Below, in pieces: positions 1 through 9,899 of a stretch of DNA of 64,000 nucleotides (positions are counted from its first letter, which is position 1; the number at the start of each line of letters is the position of its first letter). The notes under the pieces were generated by a model that saw nothing but the letters and a program-made list of their open reading frames with translations, did not search any database and was not told the origin of the DNA. The stretch comes from Chelonoidis abingdonii (taxonomy: Eukaryota; Chordata; Testudines; Testudinidae): positions 28,508,802 to 28,572,801 of the forward strand of contig NC_133770.1 of NCBI RefSeq assembly GCF_003597395.2, given 5' to 3'. The translations under genes were made by a program, and so were the position numbers.

Positions 1-1917
1 TTGCCGCAGTGTCACATTGACGACTCACATTTAACTTGTGGTCCACTATGACCCCGAGATCCCTTTCTGCAGTACTCCTTCCTAGACAGTCATTTCCTAT
101 TTTGTATGTGTGCAACTGATTGTCCCTTTCTTAATGAAGTACTTTGCATTTATCCTTATGTTCTTCAGATCATTTTTCCAGTTTGTTCAACCATTTTTTA
201 GTTTTAATCCTATCCTCCAAAACACTTTCAACCCTTACCAGCTTGGTATGGTCCGCAAGCTTTACAAGTATACTCTCTATGCCATTATCTAAATCACTGA
301 TGAGGATTCTGAACAGAACTGGACCCAGAACTGCAGGACCCCGCTTGATATGCCCTTCCAGCTAATCTATAAACCACTGAAAACTACTCTCTGGGGTGGT
401 TTTCCAACCAGTTATTCACCCACCTTATAGTAACTCCATTTAAGTTGTATTTCCCTAGTTTTTTCAATGAGACGATCAAGCAAGACAGTATCAAAAACCC
501 TACTAAAGTCAAGATATACCACACCTACCACTTCCATTGTTACCCTGTCAAAGAAAGCTATTAGGTTGTTTTGACATGGTTTGTTCTTGACAAATTCATG
601 CTGACTGTTACTTATCACCTGATTCTCTTCTAAGTATCTGCAAATTGATTAATTAATTAATTGCTCCATTAGTTTTCTGGGTACTGAAGTTAAAATGACT
701 GGTCTGTAATTCCCCACATTGTTCTTATTTCCCTTTTTATATATGTGTCCTTTTCCAGTCCTCTGGAACCTCCTGTCTTACATGACTTTTCAGAGATAAT
801 TGCTAATGACTCAGATATCTGCTCAGTCAGCTCCTTAAGTATTTTAGGATGTTTTTCATCAGGTCCTGGGGACCTGAAGACATGTAACTTGTCTATGTAA
901 TTTTTTAATTGTTCTTTCCCTATTTTAGCCTCTGATCCTACCTCATTATCACTGGCATTCACTCTGTTAGATGTCCAATCACTACTAACTTTTTTGGTTA
1001 AAACTGAAACAAATAAGTCATTTAATACTTCTGCCATTTCAACTTTTTCTGTTATTGTTCCCCTCCCCACCAATTGAGTAATGAACCTACCCTGTCCTTG
1101 GTCTTCCTCTTGCTTCTTATGTATTTATAGAATGTTTTCTTGTTACCTTTTATGTCTATAGCTAGTTTAGTCTCATTTCTGCCTTAGCCTTTCTAATTTT
1201 ATCCCTACATACTTGTGTTATTTGTTTATATTCACCCTTTGTAATTTGACCTAGTTTCCACTTTCTGTAGGACTCTTTTGAGTTTCAGATAATTGAAGGT
1301 CTCATGGTTAAGCAGGGTGGTCTCTTGCTATGCTTCCTATCTTTCCAACTCAGTGGATAGTTGCTCTTGTGCCCTTAATAATGTCGCTTTGAAAAACTGC
1401 CAATTCTCTTGAACTGTTTGTCTCCTTAGACTTGCTTCTTACCTACCAAGTCCCTGAGTTTCCTAATGTCTGCCTTCTTTAAATCCACTATTTCTATTGT
1501 GCTGTATTCTCTCCTATCATTCTTTAGAATCATGAACTCTACCATTTCAGGATCACTTTCACCTAAGCTGCCTTCCACTTTCAAATTCTCAACCAGTTCC
1601 TCCTTATCTGTCAAAATCAAATCTAGAACAGCCTTTCCACTAGTAGCTGTTTTCATCTTCTGAACTAAAAAAAATAATCTCCAATACATTGTAATAACTT
1701 CTTGAATGATTTGGACCCTGCTGTATTATTTTCCCAAGACGTGTCTCGGTTGAAGTTCCCCATCACCACCAACTCCAGTAGTTTGGATGATTTTGTAAGT
1801 TGTTTTAAAGAAAACTCGTCTACCTCGTCTTCCTGGTTAGGTGGTCTGTATTAGACCCCTACCATGACATCACCCTTTTTTTTTACCCCTTTTATCCTTA
1901 CCCAGAGATTTTCAATA
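1..1917 (-). mobile_element. CR1 non-LTR retrotransposon, antisense, cut by the window edge
   Basis: Read on the minus strand, the segment runs from the end of a CR1 endonuclease domain (about 1689-1426) through a linker (1073-690) to the start of the reverse transcriptase (618-412) and then towards the 3' end, which lies outside the window. Frames are broken by stops and shifts. The plus strand shows the usual antisense CR1 phrases, such as 'ctactaaagtcaagatatacc' near 500. The second CR1 at 20495-21960 has the same orientation and matches the text near position 30. CR1 is the dominant LINE of birds, turtles and crocodilians. Confidence 0.9.
412..1689 (-). pseudogene. CR1 ORF2 remnant (endonuclease end, linker, start of reverse transcriptase)
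   Basis: Three separate minus-strand reading frames carry the pieces in correct order. The 1689-1426 piece has [20 protein letters not shown] and SDPEMVEF, the end of the APE-type endonuclease, where the active-site SDH is now SDP. The 1073-690 piece has the pre-RT linker with FRSPGPDEKHPKILKEL. The 618-412 piece has SQHEFVKNKPCQNNLIAFFD and VVYLDFSRVFDTV, RT motif A, where the metal-binding aspartate of FDTV is still present. In an active CR1 this protein nicks target DNA and reverse-transcribes its own RNA. Here the gene is dead: frames are disjoint, and no start or continuous reading exists. The RT palm with motif C is not in this copy's in-window part in any open frame. Confidence 0.85.
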
Positions 1918-4900
1918 ATGCCTCACAAAAACAGTAGGTGGTGGTGTTTAACAGCTCTCCTTCACCAGTAAAGATCCAAAGGCAGGAAAGAGCCAGCATG
2001 CCACCCCTAAAGACAATGGCATTTGGGGTTGTCGAAGGCAGGATGAACACTTGTCCTTTATTTTAAAGGGCATCTCTTATTTTACTAGACATTCTCTATT
2101 TGATGTGTAAAGTCCCTGATCGCACATCAGGGCAATAAGAGGACGCCACTGAATTTGAACAGCAATGCAGCAAATCCTATACCACGATGCAAAATGTATG
2201 GTTGAGACAGAGATGGGCAAACAGTCTGCAGACAGTCCATTCTTTTAGTAATCTCAGCCTAGCACCAATGCTCAGCTCTTAGGCAGTAAGTCAGCCTCAA
2301 GGGTTGACTTCAATCAAAGACCAGGCCAGAAAGCAAACTCTGCTGCTGTTCACATGGCTTCTCTATCAGAAACTTGTGTAACCAAATTAATAACACACAT
2401 TTCTCCCTGAGAGTGAATATTTGCTTGTAGTCTAAGAAAAAGAATGATATACATTGTCCTTCACATTCTTTCTTGTGTATGATTTTGTACCACATACATT
2501 GTGAGATTCTGTTGTAATCTACTGTTTTATCAAATAAATATTGCCCTGTATTTTTTCATACAGTTGTCTATATTTCCTTGAAACACCTTAATAGCTGGCT
2601 ATAGGGAGTATTAATCTGTAATTTAGAGTTCATTAAACTGACTGAATTGATAAATTTCAACAACATTTGTGTCACCTAATTGATGAGTTGAGCAAATCCT
2701 TGTTTCTGATAAGTTTATAACTGATATACTATTGGGAAAGGGAGAAATATAAGGAAAAGTGCTCCTGGGTGAAATGTAAAGCATTCAGATATTTGGATCA
2801 GGCAGGTTTATATGAACATCTTTCCAGTGGAATATGTGCTAGAAATCTCACTTGAAAAGGATTTCTCATGAAAGTTCTATTACTTTTTAAATTTTGTGTG
2901 GTTTTGAAATAATATGAAAAAAGTCTTTCTTGTGGTATTTCAATATTTTCACATCCAGTCCCACACAAACCCAGGAATTGCAGAGGGTTGCAAAATCAAA
3001 ACAGAAAGTTAATTTAAAAAAATTCTGAACCTCAAAATAATATGGTTTTGGTTTGGATCAGGTTTTGATGGAATGTTCAAGATAGTTTCTTAATTTAGCC
3101 AAAATGGCCAATCCGTCTTTAGAAACAATCAGAGAAACATATTAAAAAAAATTCACCTTCTTCCCAGTTCTATTTGCATGCTTGGTCAGTTTCACCAAAC
3201 ATACCACAACTGTTCTGCTGGATACTGTTATGTTTTTATAAATCCCTTACTGTGGTACAGCTCTTGCTGCTAATCCAGACATTTACTAATCCAGTTTACA
3301 AAAGATCTTTAGTAAGATTAGCAATGTTTTACACTTGGAGGAATGACTTTACAATGAAATGCTGACATCTGGCAGCATAATTCAAACTGCTTCATAATAA
3401 CACATTAAACAGTTAGTAGTCAACTATTGTAAACAAAAATTTGAACATCTTCTGTGGTTGTTTAAATAAGTATCACACACAGAATAGCATTGGTGGTCTT
3501 TAAATGTAAATGAAAGATTATTTTACAAGAATATTCCCAAGTGTGAATGTCCTTGACTTGCAGAAAATAAAAAAACAACAAAAACAAATAAAATTTTAAA
3601 ACAGTTTGAGCTGGATAGTCAGTTTCTCTGAGCCTGAGCTCAGAGGCACATGGGAAACATGACACTATGTCAGCTCCCTATTGCCTCAATCCTGGAGACA
3701 CCAGGGAACAAATCAGCCTCCTGACATAATTTATAGCTGTCCTCAGTCAGGGCTCAGCTAGCCTTGTATGGTTTTGGGCCCATTTCTAGCATGTCTCTCC
3801 TTGCCCCCAGCAAACCCCATATGAGAAGCACTGGGGAGTGGGTGGCATCGAGTGAGTTATGCTGGCTGTACATTACTTGAAGGATTCCCTCTACACCAAG
3901 GAAATTCCTGGATTCTTTAGGGCCATTCTCTAGCTTCTTAGTGCTAGAATAATGGCCAAGAGTCTGGCTGTATTTAAGAGACTTTTGATTTTTAGAGAAC
4001 ACAGAGTTTTTTCTCTCTTTCTCCTTTTATTAAACCACCTATTGAGAAACCAAGGTCCTGTTCCAGTAAGCCCTTACTCAATGAATAGCCCTATCTCACA
4101 TGAGTGGCCACTGGCATTTGCAAGGACCATTCACATGATTGGGTCTCAAACAAAGATCTATTGTAGATATGGGAAGGAATAAAGCTCTGCATATAATGGG
4201 TCTGCTCCTGCAATCCATGTCTAAGCAACAACCCCATGAAGAGAGACTGCAGGAGGAACTGTACTTGAGGTTTGTGCTTAACTCCTGCCTATAATTTACG
4301 CTCAGCTTCACCCAGTCAAAAGAAACTTCTCCCACTCACTTGCTGACAAGAGCAAAAAATCCATTACTGAGTCACAGTCAGGGGAAGCAAGTGAGAACAT
4401 AATGTCCTCTAAGAGCGCTGATGATCAGCAAACTTTTTGACTTGTATCTCTCTGTGCAGTGCTGAGGATGATGTATGTGATCAAACATGCTCCAACCTAG
4501 TTTTCTTATCTAAACTGCAGAGTTAATTAAAAAACAAAATAACTGCTTGATGTCTTGAACTATGAAAGGATTACATCTAGCTATTAAATAAAGTGTGTGT
4601 GCAATATAGCAGTACAGTAGTTATAGCGTACACCAATACACAGTATGTTTTGAGATGACTTATGCTAAAGGATTATTAAGGCTCACAGTGCCGTCAGTAA
4701 CACAGATTTCAGACTTATGTATGGAAAAACTGCATGTTTTGAGATAAGAGGAAGAACATAGTTTGCAACTTTAAGATGACCCCTAAGCTACTTTGATGCA
4801 GTTACTTAGTGAGAAGGATGTTTTGGGGAGGTGGTCAAAGTAAGATGATAAGATCTTTTCCCAAATTCTTAGGACTTGATTCTCTTACATGGGATTTTAA

Positions 4901-5340
4901 TAGGTCCCACTGCAAGTTCAGCAAACAGCCAAAAGTGGTATGCGCTAACTGCTCCACCCTGCTTATCCACAGAAAGGGTTAAAGAAAAGTCTGGGGAAGA
5001 AAATACCTTTCCTTTAACCAGGATAAAGACTATAACTCCTTCTTTATTATGAAGATGGAATACATTCATTTATGTATCTTGTTTATATGTTTGTTAATTA
5101 ATTTTTCACCAGAAACTTAATAACTAAATTGAACCTGTGATTTTTACACAGTCTTCTGCCTCTAAAGTAACAAATGTGGTTACTTTGGAAGCCCCCACCC
5201 TGTAGCACTGACTTTGGTTTTGCTACTTAAAGTATAGTGAAGAATGTCTGATGATCACAGCCCTGTCACTCAACAAACGGCTACAAATTATGTGCAATTA
5301 TATATGTCTGGGTGGCGGGGGGGAATTTTCCAAAGTGATT
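1918..5340. other. AT-rich spacer without recognised gene
   Basis: No convincing coding region, RNA gene or young repeat is seen. Short open frames are few and have low-complexity or hydrophobic compositions expected by chance. About 3780-3960 contains a phrase ('aaggattcc..ctacac.aaggaaat..ctttagggc') that recurs in the same order at 34680-34720, so both are probably parts of one ancient interspersed repeat. Confidence 0.6.
3780..3960 (+). repeat. Ancient interspersed repeat, copy 1 (sister at about 34560-34735)
   Basis: The end of this stretch aligns with 34680-34720: both read aaggattcc, a short ctaca(a/c) link, aaggaaat, and then a cttt(t)agggc block. I do not know the family name. The shared order and spacing are the evidence. 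Confidence 0.4.
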
Positions 5341-5640
5341 AAGGGCCATATTTTCATAGACATTTAAAGGTATTCAGGTGCATAAAGATGCAGACAGGTG
5401 CTTAAGAGGGTGGGGAGAGAGTTCAAAATGCCTACACTGGTTAAGTGCCTAACTCCCATAGGGATTTAGGTTCCTAACCTGCTTAGGCACTTTTGAAAAT
5501 CCCACTCGGTGCTTATCTGTACTTTTAAACATCTGTTTGTTCATTTTTGAAAGTGGGACTTAGGCTCCTAAGTCACTTAAGCACTTTCTAAAATTTTACC
5601 CAAGATCCCTAAATGTTTTAGCTCTGAAAACCTGCCCCAG
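5341..5640. repeat. Old reptile/bird interspersed repeat with 'gtgcctaactccca' phrase
   Basis: The run contains 'gtgcctaactcccatagg', 'taggttcctaac', 'cttaggcacttttgaaaatc' and 'taggctcctaagtcactta', imperfect alternating direct and inverted phrases. Similar text occurs at 14715-14815 and 25205-25370 in this window. It is common in turtle and bird DNA, but I cannot assign a family name. Confidence 0.5.
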
Positions 5641-6341
5641 TTATTCTAAGAACTACAATTGTACCTGAGCATGGATTGTATTGTGCCTAACCTTAGAGTA
5701 CTCACTTGATTTATTACAATGAACAATATTTCCAGGAAAACCAATATACAAGCTGTGCCTGAATCTGCATAGTTAACTTTATACTACCATTTCTAATCTT
5801 TAAATCTTTAAATCTAATCTAATCTGATTTCAGGTACTGTATAAGTGATTATATGGGTTTAGAGCTATGCCAAACACACACACACAAGCTTCCTGTCATA
5901 CTTGAACTGAAACAAGACCAAAGATCACATTCCCAAATAATCACATTGTTTGATGACAGAGGAATATTCTAACTGACCACTATCTGTTAACTTTACTCTA
6001 GATAAATAGATGGCTGAATGAGCACTTTGCGGGGAGCTCAATACATTTTATTCTTAAGGTTTGAGTAGGTCAGCACATCTCTAATCAAAACTAAGCTCTT
6101 GCCTTGTGGAATTCTGATCTGAATGATTATAGTTTATGGATGGCAACCCTGTACACTGAACAAGATGGATGGTAGACAGATAAGGAAAAAGCTGAAAGAA
6201 TATTTAATACTGGCTTCCAAAGGTTATTCTGTGCAATTTGAATGAACTGAAGGATGACCTGGAAAGGAAATGAGCGCTGTAAAATCAAAGCGAAATACAG
6301 AAGTAATTAATTTTATTTTTAAATCTCTCTAAATACCTCAG

Positions 6342-6675
6342 TGGTCATTTGAAAACAGGAAAAAAAATCATCCTAAAACCAGAAGATATTCCAAAGCTAA
6401 CGAATGAAAACAACCTAAAAAACAGTCTGCAAACAACAGCTAGCAACCAATTTGAATCTCATGAGACACTCACTCAAAGTACAGTCCTGAGTCTCACCTG
6501 GAATGATGCCACAGATATACTTTGGCATATTTCAAGGAGAGATGCATTCCAAGAGATGCTTATTGAAATCAGAAGACAGGAAGTACTGGCAAAGCATAAT
6601 AGACTACAAATGGATGTGTTGGAAAGAATGTTAGATGTATCAGCTTGTAGTGGGATTGCATTTGTGGAGCCTTAA
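6342..6675 (+). CDS. Possible terminal coding exon of an unrecognised host gene
   Basis: A frame is open from 6307 to the TAA at 6673-6675. At 6310-6341 there is a T/C-rich tract ending in cctcag, a good acceptor site, so an exon could begin at 6342 in the frame reading GHLKTGKKIILKPEDIPKL. The translated part (about 110 residues) is hydrophilic and protein-like. It has WNDATDILWHISRRDAFQEM followed by a charged, probably helical run containing RRQEVLAKHNRLQMDVLERM, and it ends ...SGIAFVEP. The track start is a TTG, not ATG, which also favours an internal or terminal exon over a free gene. I do not recognise the family. Upstream exons were not found, and no repeat overlaps the stretch. It may equally be a chance open frame or an unnamed transposon remnant. 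Confidence 0.35.
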
Positions 6676-6845
6676 GATTATGTGGCTAGAGAAGGGAACT
6701 GGGTCAGATAACTGGGTTGTATACTGTATTTAGCTGTTACTGACTTGCTGAGCAAGTCACTTAGATTAAAATGTTCAGAAGTAGACACAGATTAGGGGTG
6801 CTTCTTTTTTTGGCAGGCCTAGCTTCAGAGACGTTGGGCTTTATT

Positions 6846-6960
6846 TTCAGAGGTGCTGAGCATCCACAGCTCCCCCAGACTTAAGCTGTGAAAATGAAGG
6901 TGTCTCAAGCTGTGGAGAATGGTAGCATCCAAAATCAGTAGTCACTTTTGAAAAGGTTGG
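6846..6960. repeat. Old amniote repeat fragment ('gaggtgctgagcatccacagctccc')
   Basis: The phrase ttttcagaggtgctgagc followed by atccacagctccc, and its rough inverted echo ending at cacttttgaaaa, match a repeat very common in reptile and bird genomes. Family not assigned. Confidence 0.5.
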
Positions 6961-7969
6961 CCTCTTTGCATTATGAAAATGATATGAACAGCACTTCCCT
7001 GCCTGGCAGAAAATGTTGTGAGGCACAGTTATTTAATGTTTATAGAGCATTTTGAAATCTTTTATTGACAGTCACTAAATATGGGTAAAGTACAATGGAA
7101 GATAGTGCAAGTGTAACCAGGGCATATGCAACAAGTGGCACGTAGAACATGAAGGAATAGTCAATAATGTCAGTTTCAGTGAGATCAAATGGAAAACAGT
7201 GGCTTTTCATGATCTGAAACTGATTCATCAGACATCTCATACATTGTTACAATAGATGTTTCCAGGAAACATCCAAGAGAGCAAAGGTATTCTTACACAT
7301 GTACCTGCCCCTCCTGGAAGGAAGCCATCATTCATATTAGTCTGATTCTAGACTGGAATCATCAGCATAGCTTTGAAATGCTCTTGATGACTCAGCCTAA
7401 TTAGGTCATCTGAGCAGCCAAGAGAAACAATCATTTGCTACAGCCCCGTTAAGAAGTTTATCCTTTGCATATGAATATTACTCAGTCTTGGAATGTTCTT
7501 TTCAGAACTGCCATGTTTAGAAGTATCTGTTTCACTGGTTAGTCCTCTTGTTCTGCCCTGAAGTGAAAGTGCAGGGCAACACTATCCAGGAGTCAGATTC
7601 CACCATCAGTTACAGACACACAACTCTCATTAACTTCACTGGGAAATATGTGCCTAAACGAGGGCAAGATTTGACCCTAGGACAAGAAATAAATAAGAAC
7701 ACCACAGCCACATGAAATTTAAGTGTGGAGAATGGAGAGAATATTCTCCCAACTCTCCCCTTAGGTACTGCATTTTTTAAATGTAGATCAGTCTCCCGTG
7801 CTATAGCAGACACCATTTTGTGTTTCAGTTCAGGAGCTGTGTCATGAGTAAGAATTCACAATGAGCCTTCTTACCTGCTAGCTTAATCCTCAGGCAGTCC
7901 AACAGGCAGAGCTGGTCTGCAATGGAGCTGCCTGATGGCCAAACCACATGACTGGTTGAGGGGATCAAC

Positions 7970-8091
7970 TACGGTGACCAGACAGAAAATGTGAAAAATT
8001 GGGATGGGGGTGGGAAGTAATAGGAGCCTACATAAGAAAAAGACCCCAAAGTTGGGACTTCCCTATAAAATTGGCATGTCTGGTCACCCTA
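7970..8091 (+). mobile_element. 122-bp hAT-type MITE, copy 1
   Basis: The ends are tacggtgaccaga and tctggtcacccta, an inverted pair. The flanks are ggatcaac (7962-7969) and ggatcaaa (8092-8099), a 7/8 match, as expected for the 8-bp target duplication of hAT transposases. The body is close to the copies at 13553-13676 and, in reverse, 45966-46088. It has no coding capacity and would depend on an autonomous hAT elsewhere. Confidence 0.88.
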
Positions 8092-8104
8092 GGATCAAAA
8101 GACC

Positions 8105-8370
8105 TGTCCTTAAGACCAGCACCAGCAGCAAAGTAAAGCATTTGCCCAAGGCTGTGATAGCTGCTGCTTGTTCATAACCCTACTCTTGCTATGCTTCATC
8201 CAGATACCCTTGTTCTGACCATCAGCTCTGATTCCTGGCTCTGATATCTCGCCTCTGACTCTGGTTCTGACCATTGACTCCAATTCCTGACTCCTCACTC
8301 TGACTGTGACCCTTGAATTTGGCAACAGAGCTTGTACTCCTGCTCTAATCACTAGGCCTGGTCTCTGACA
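8105..8370 (+). repeat. LTR fragment, probably Ty3/Gypsy-like
   Basis: The stretch has the tandem 'ctctgattcctg...ctctgactctggttctgac' text and ends cactaggcctggtctctgaca, like the end of the solo LTR at 15818-16225 (ggcctggccctgaca). The start at 8105 (tgtcctt) is a guess and no target duplication was found. The 131-residue minus-strand frame over it is a by-product of the CT-rich text. Confidence 0.45.
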
Positions 8371-9184
8371 AGAAGAATGAGTCACTTTCTTTTTTCCTTT
8401 GGTGTTTTCCTTATTAGGAAATAAGCCGTCTATGCTGGATAAAATAAGATTTGCTCTTTCTGTATGAGAAAACATTACAGGCAGGCAGAAGTTAGCAATC
8501 AACATGAAATTGCCTAGACTGGAATTTTGCTGGGGGCCACTCTTAAGTTTGACAGGATGCTATATGAAATAGACTCTCTGTTCATATTGTCTACGACATA
8601 AATAGGTAATATAAAGAGTGTTGGTAGAAAGGTGATGGTAGATACTAATTGATATGAATACAAAACATTGTTCATAAGTTAGTAGGTTCAATAAAATTGT
8701 TGTTATCTTATCTCTGCTCTCACAGAGTGTCACTTGTAAAACTTTTTTTTAACTAAAAAGCATAACTTCTAAGTAATGCTAGTAAAGATCATGTTCCACT
8801 AATCTTACCATTTCTCTCTTTTCCGTCTACACTAGTAATTTTCTTTTGTAGCTCTTAGTAGTAAATTTCCCCTATAAATAATATGCTTTTTTGGTGTGGT
8901 ATTGTTTGTTTCTTATTGATCTAATTCTCTTTGTCCTGTAGTGTTTGCGTGTAGAAAGTGTTCTATCACTGGTGCTTTTTAAAGCTTTTTCATGTATAAA
9001 CTAGGGAGTATCGTGTGTGACTATCATGATGTATACATCAGTTGGAAATGCAACAACATAGCTACACATAGGGCCTGACTGTAAAACTGCAATCTGGGTT
9101 AGCATCTGGCAAGGCAGGTGCATTGCTTCCACTTTAAACCATGGCAGACATACAGGTACTCTCCCCAAAGGGCCATATTTTTGG

Positions 9185-9311
9185 AGTTTAATGTACCCAT
9201 TTTTCACTCCGCCACATCATATATCACTTGAAAGCTTATTTTATGTGTGTTTAGATGAAGTACAATGTGCACCTGTAAGTGGGTGAAACAATGGCATCCA
9301 AAATTAATGTA
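9185..9311 (+). repeat. Left inverted-repeat arm of the 9.1-12.7 kb unit
   Basis: It pairs with 12488-12645. Inside the arm a second, shorter foldback is visible: cacatcatatatca at 9213 against the atgtg end near 9266, clearer in the right arm. Pairing outward to about 9130 is weaker but still present (cactttaaa against cacttaaaa). Confidence 0.65.
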
Positions 9312-9447
9312 TTTTTTTTATTTTTGCACAGCAATGGGGCTGTGACTTGAGTTTTTAGTATTTAAGTTAATTTCAAAACCCTAATGTGGAGTTTATTGGT
9401 CAAAGCTACCAAATGACAATATATTAAATGATTTGTATTAGTTTTGC

Positions 9448-9615
9448 ATGGGCAAGTTTTTTCCTCCAGAACGACGAAGCTGTTTAGCATGTGATAAAAA
9501 TGCTGAATATCAGCATTTTGCAATAAACCAACACGAAATGTTTACACGTTGCATATTCCTAAACTGTCAAAATATCTCACAAGTGATTATAATAGCTTTT
9601 TATCTTTTCAACTGA
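9448..9615 (+). pseudogene. Short Cys/His open frame next to the left arm, possible 5' part of the unit's gene
   Basis: An ATG at 9448 opens 55 codons to a TGA at 9613. The peptide starts MGKFFPPERRSCLACDKNAE and continues with two His, then Cys at residues 35 and 40. The C-x2-C ... H ... H ... C spacing could be a small zinc-binding unit. It lies in the same strand as the gene downstream and inside the inverted repeats. There is no homology I can name, and it may be chance. Confidence 0.25.
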
Positions 9616-9899
9616 AATTTGCTAACCAAATCAGCCTTATACTAAAGGTGATGTACCAGGAGCAGTAGATTGCATGCCCATAGTTTGTACTGCATCGTGG
9701 ATATATATAAACGTATATGAATTCCCAATGTAATGCTTCTCCATTTGTAAGCTTTTCTCCATTCAGTGTGGCATCTAGTCTGCCTGGTAGAAGGTTTTCA
9801 TTGTAATTGCCTATGCATACAGTATTAACCTTTGAAATATTCTAGACTGTACTCAGTGATACTTATGCACAGGTCAGTAATAGTGTCAGAGGTGACAAT

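Noticed and set aside
5874..5886. (ac)n microsatellite
   Set aside because: Only six units; too short to be of note.
8110..8505. 131-codon minus-strand frame
   Set aside because: The plus strand is an LTR-type 'ctctgactctgg' tract; the Arg/Val/Ser repeats on the reverse are its complement.
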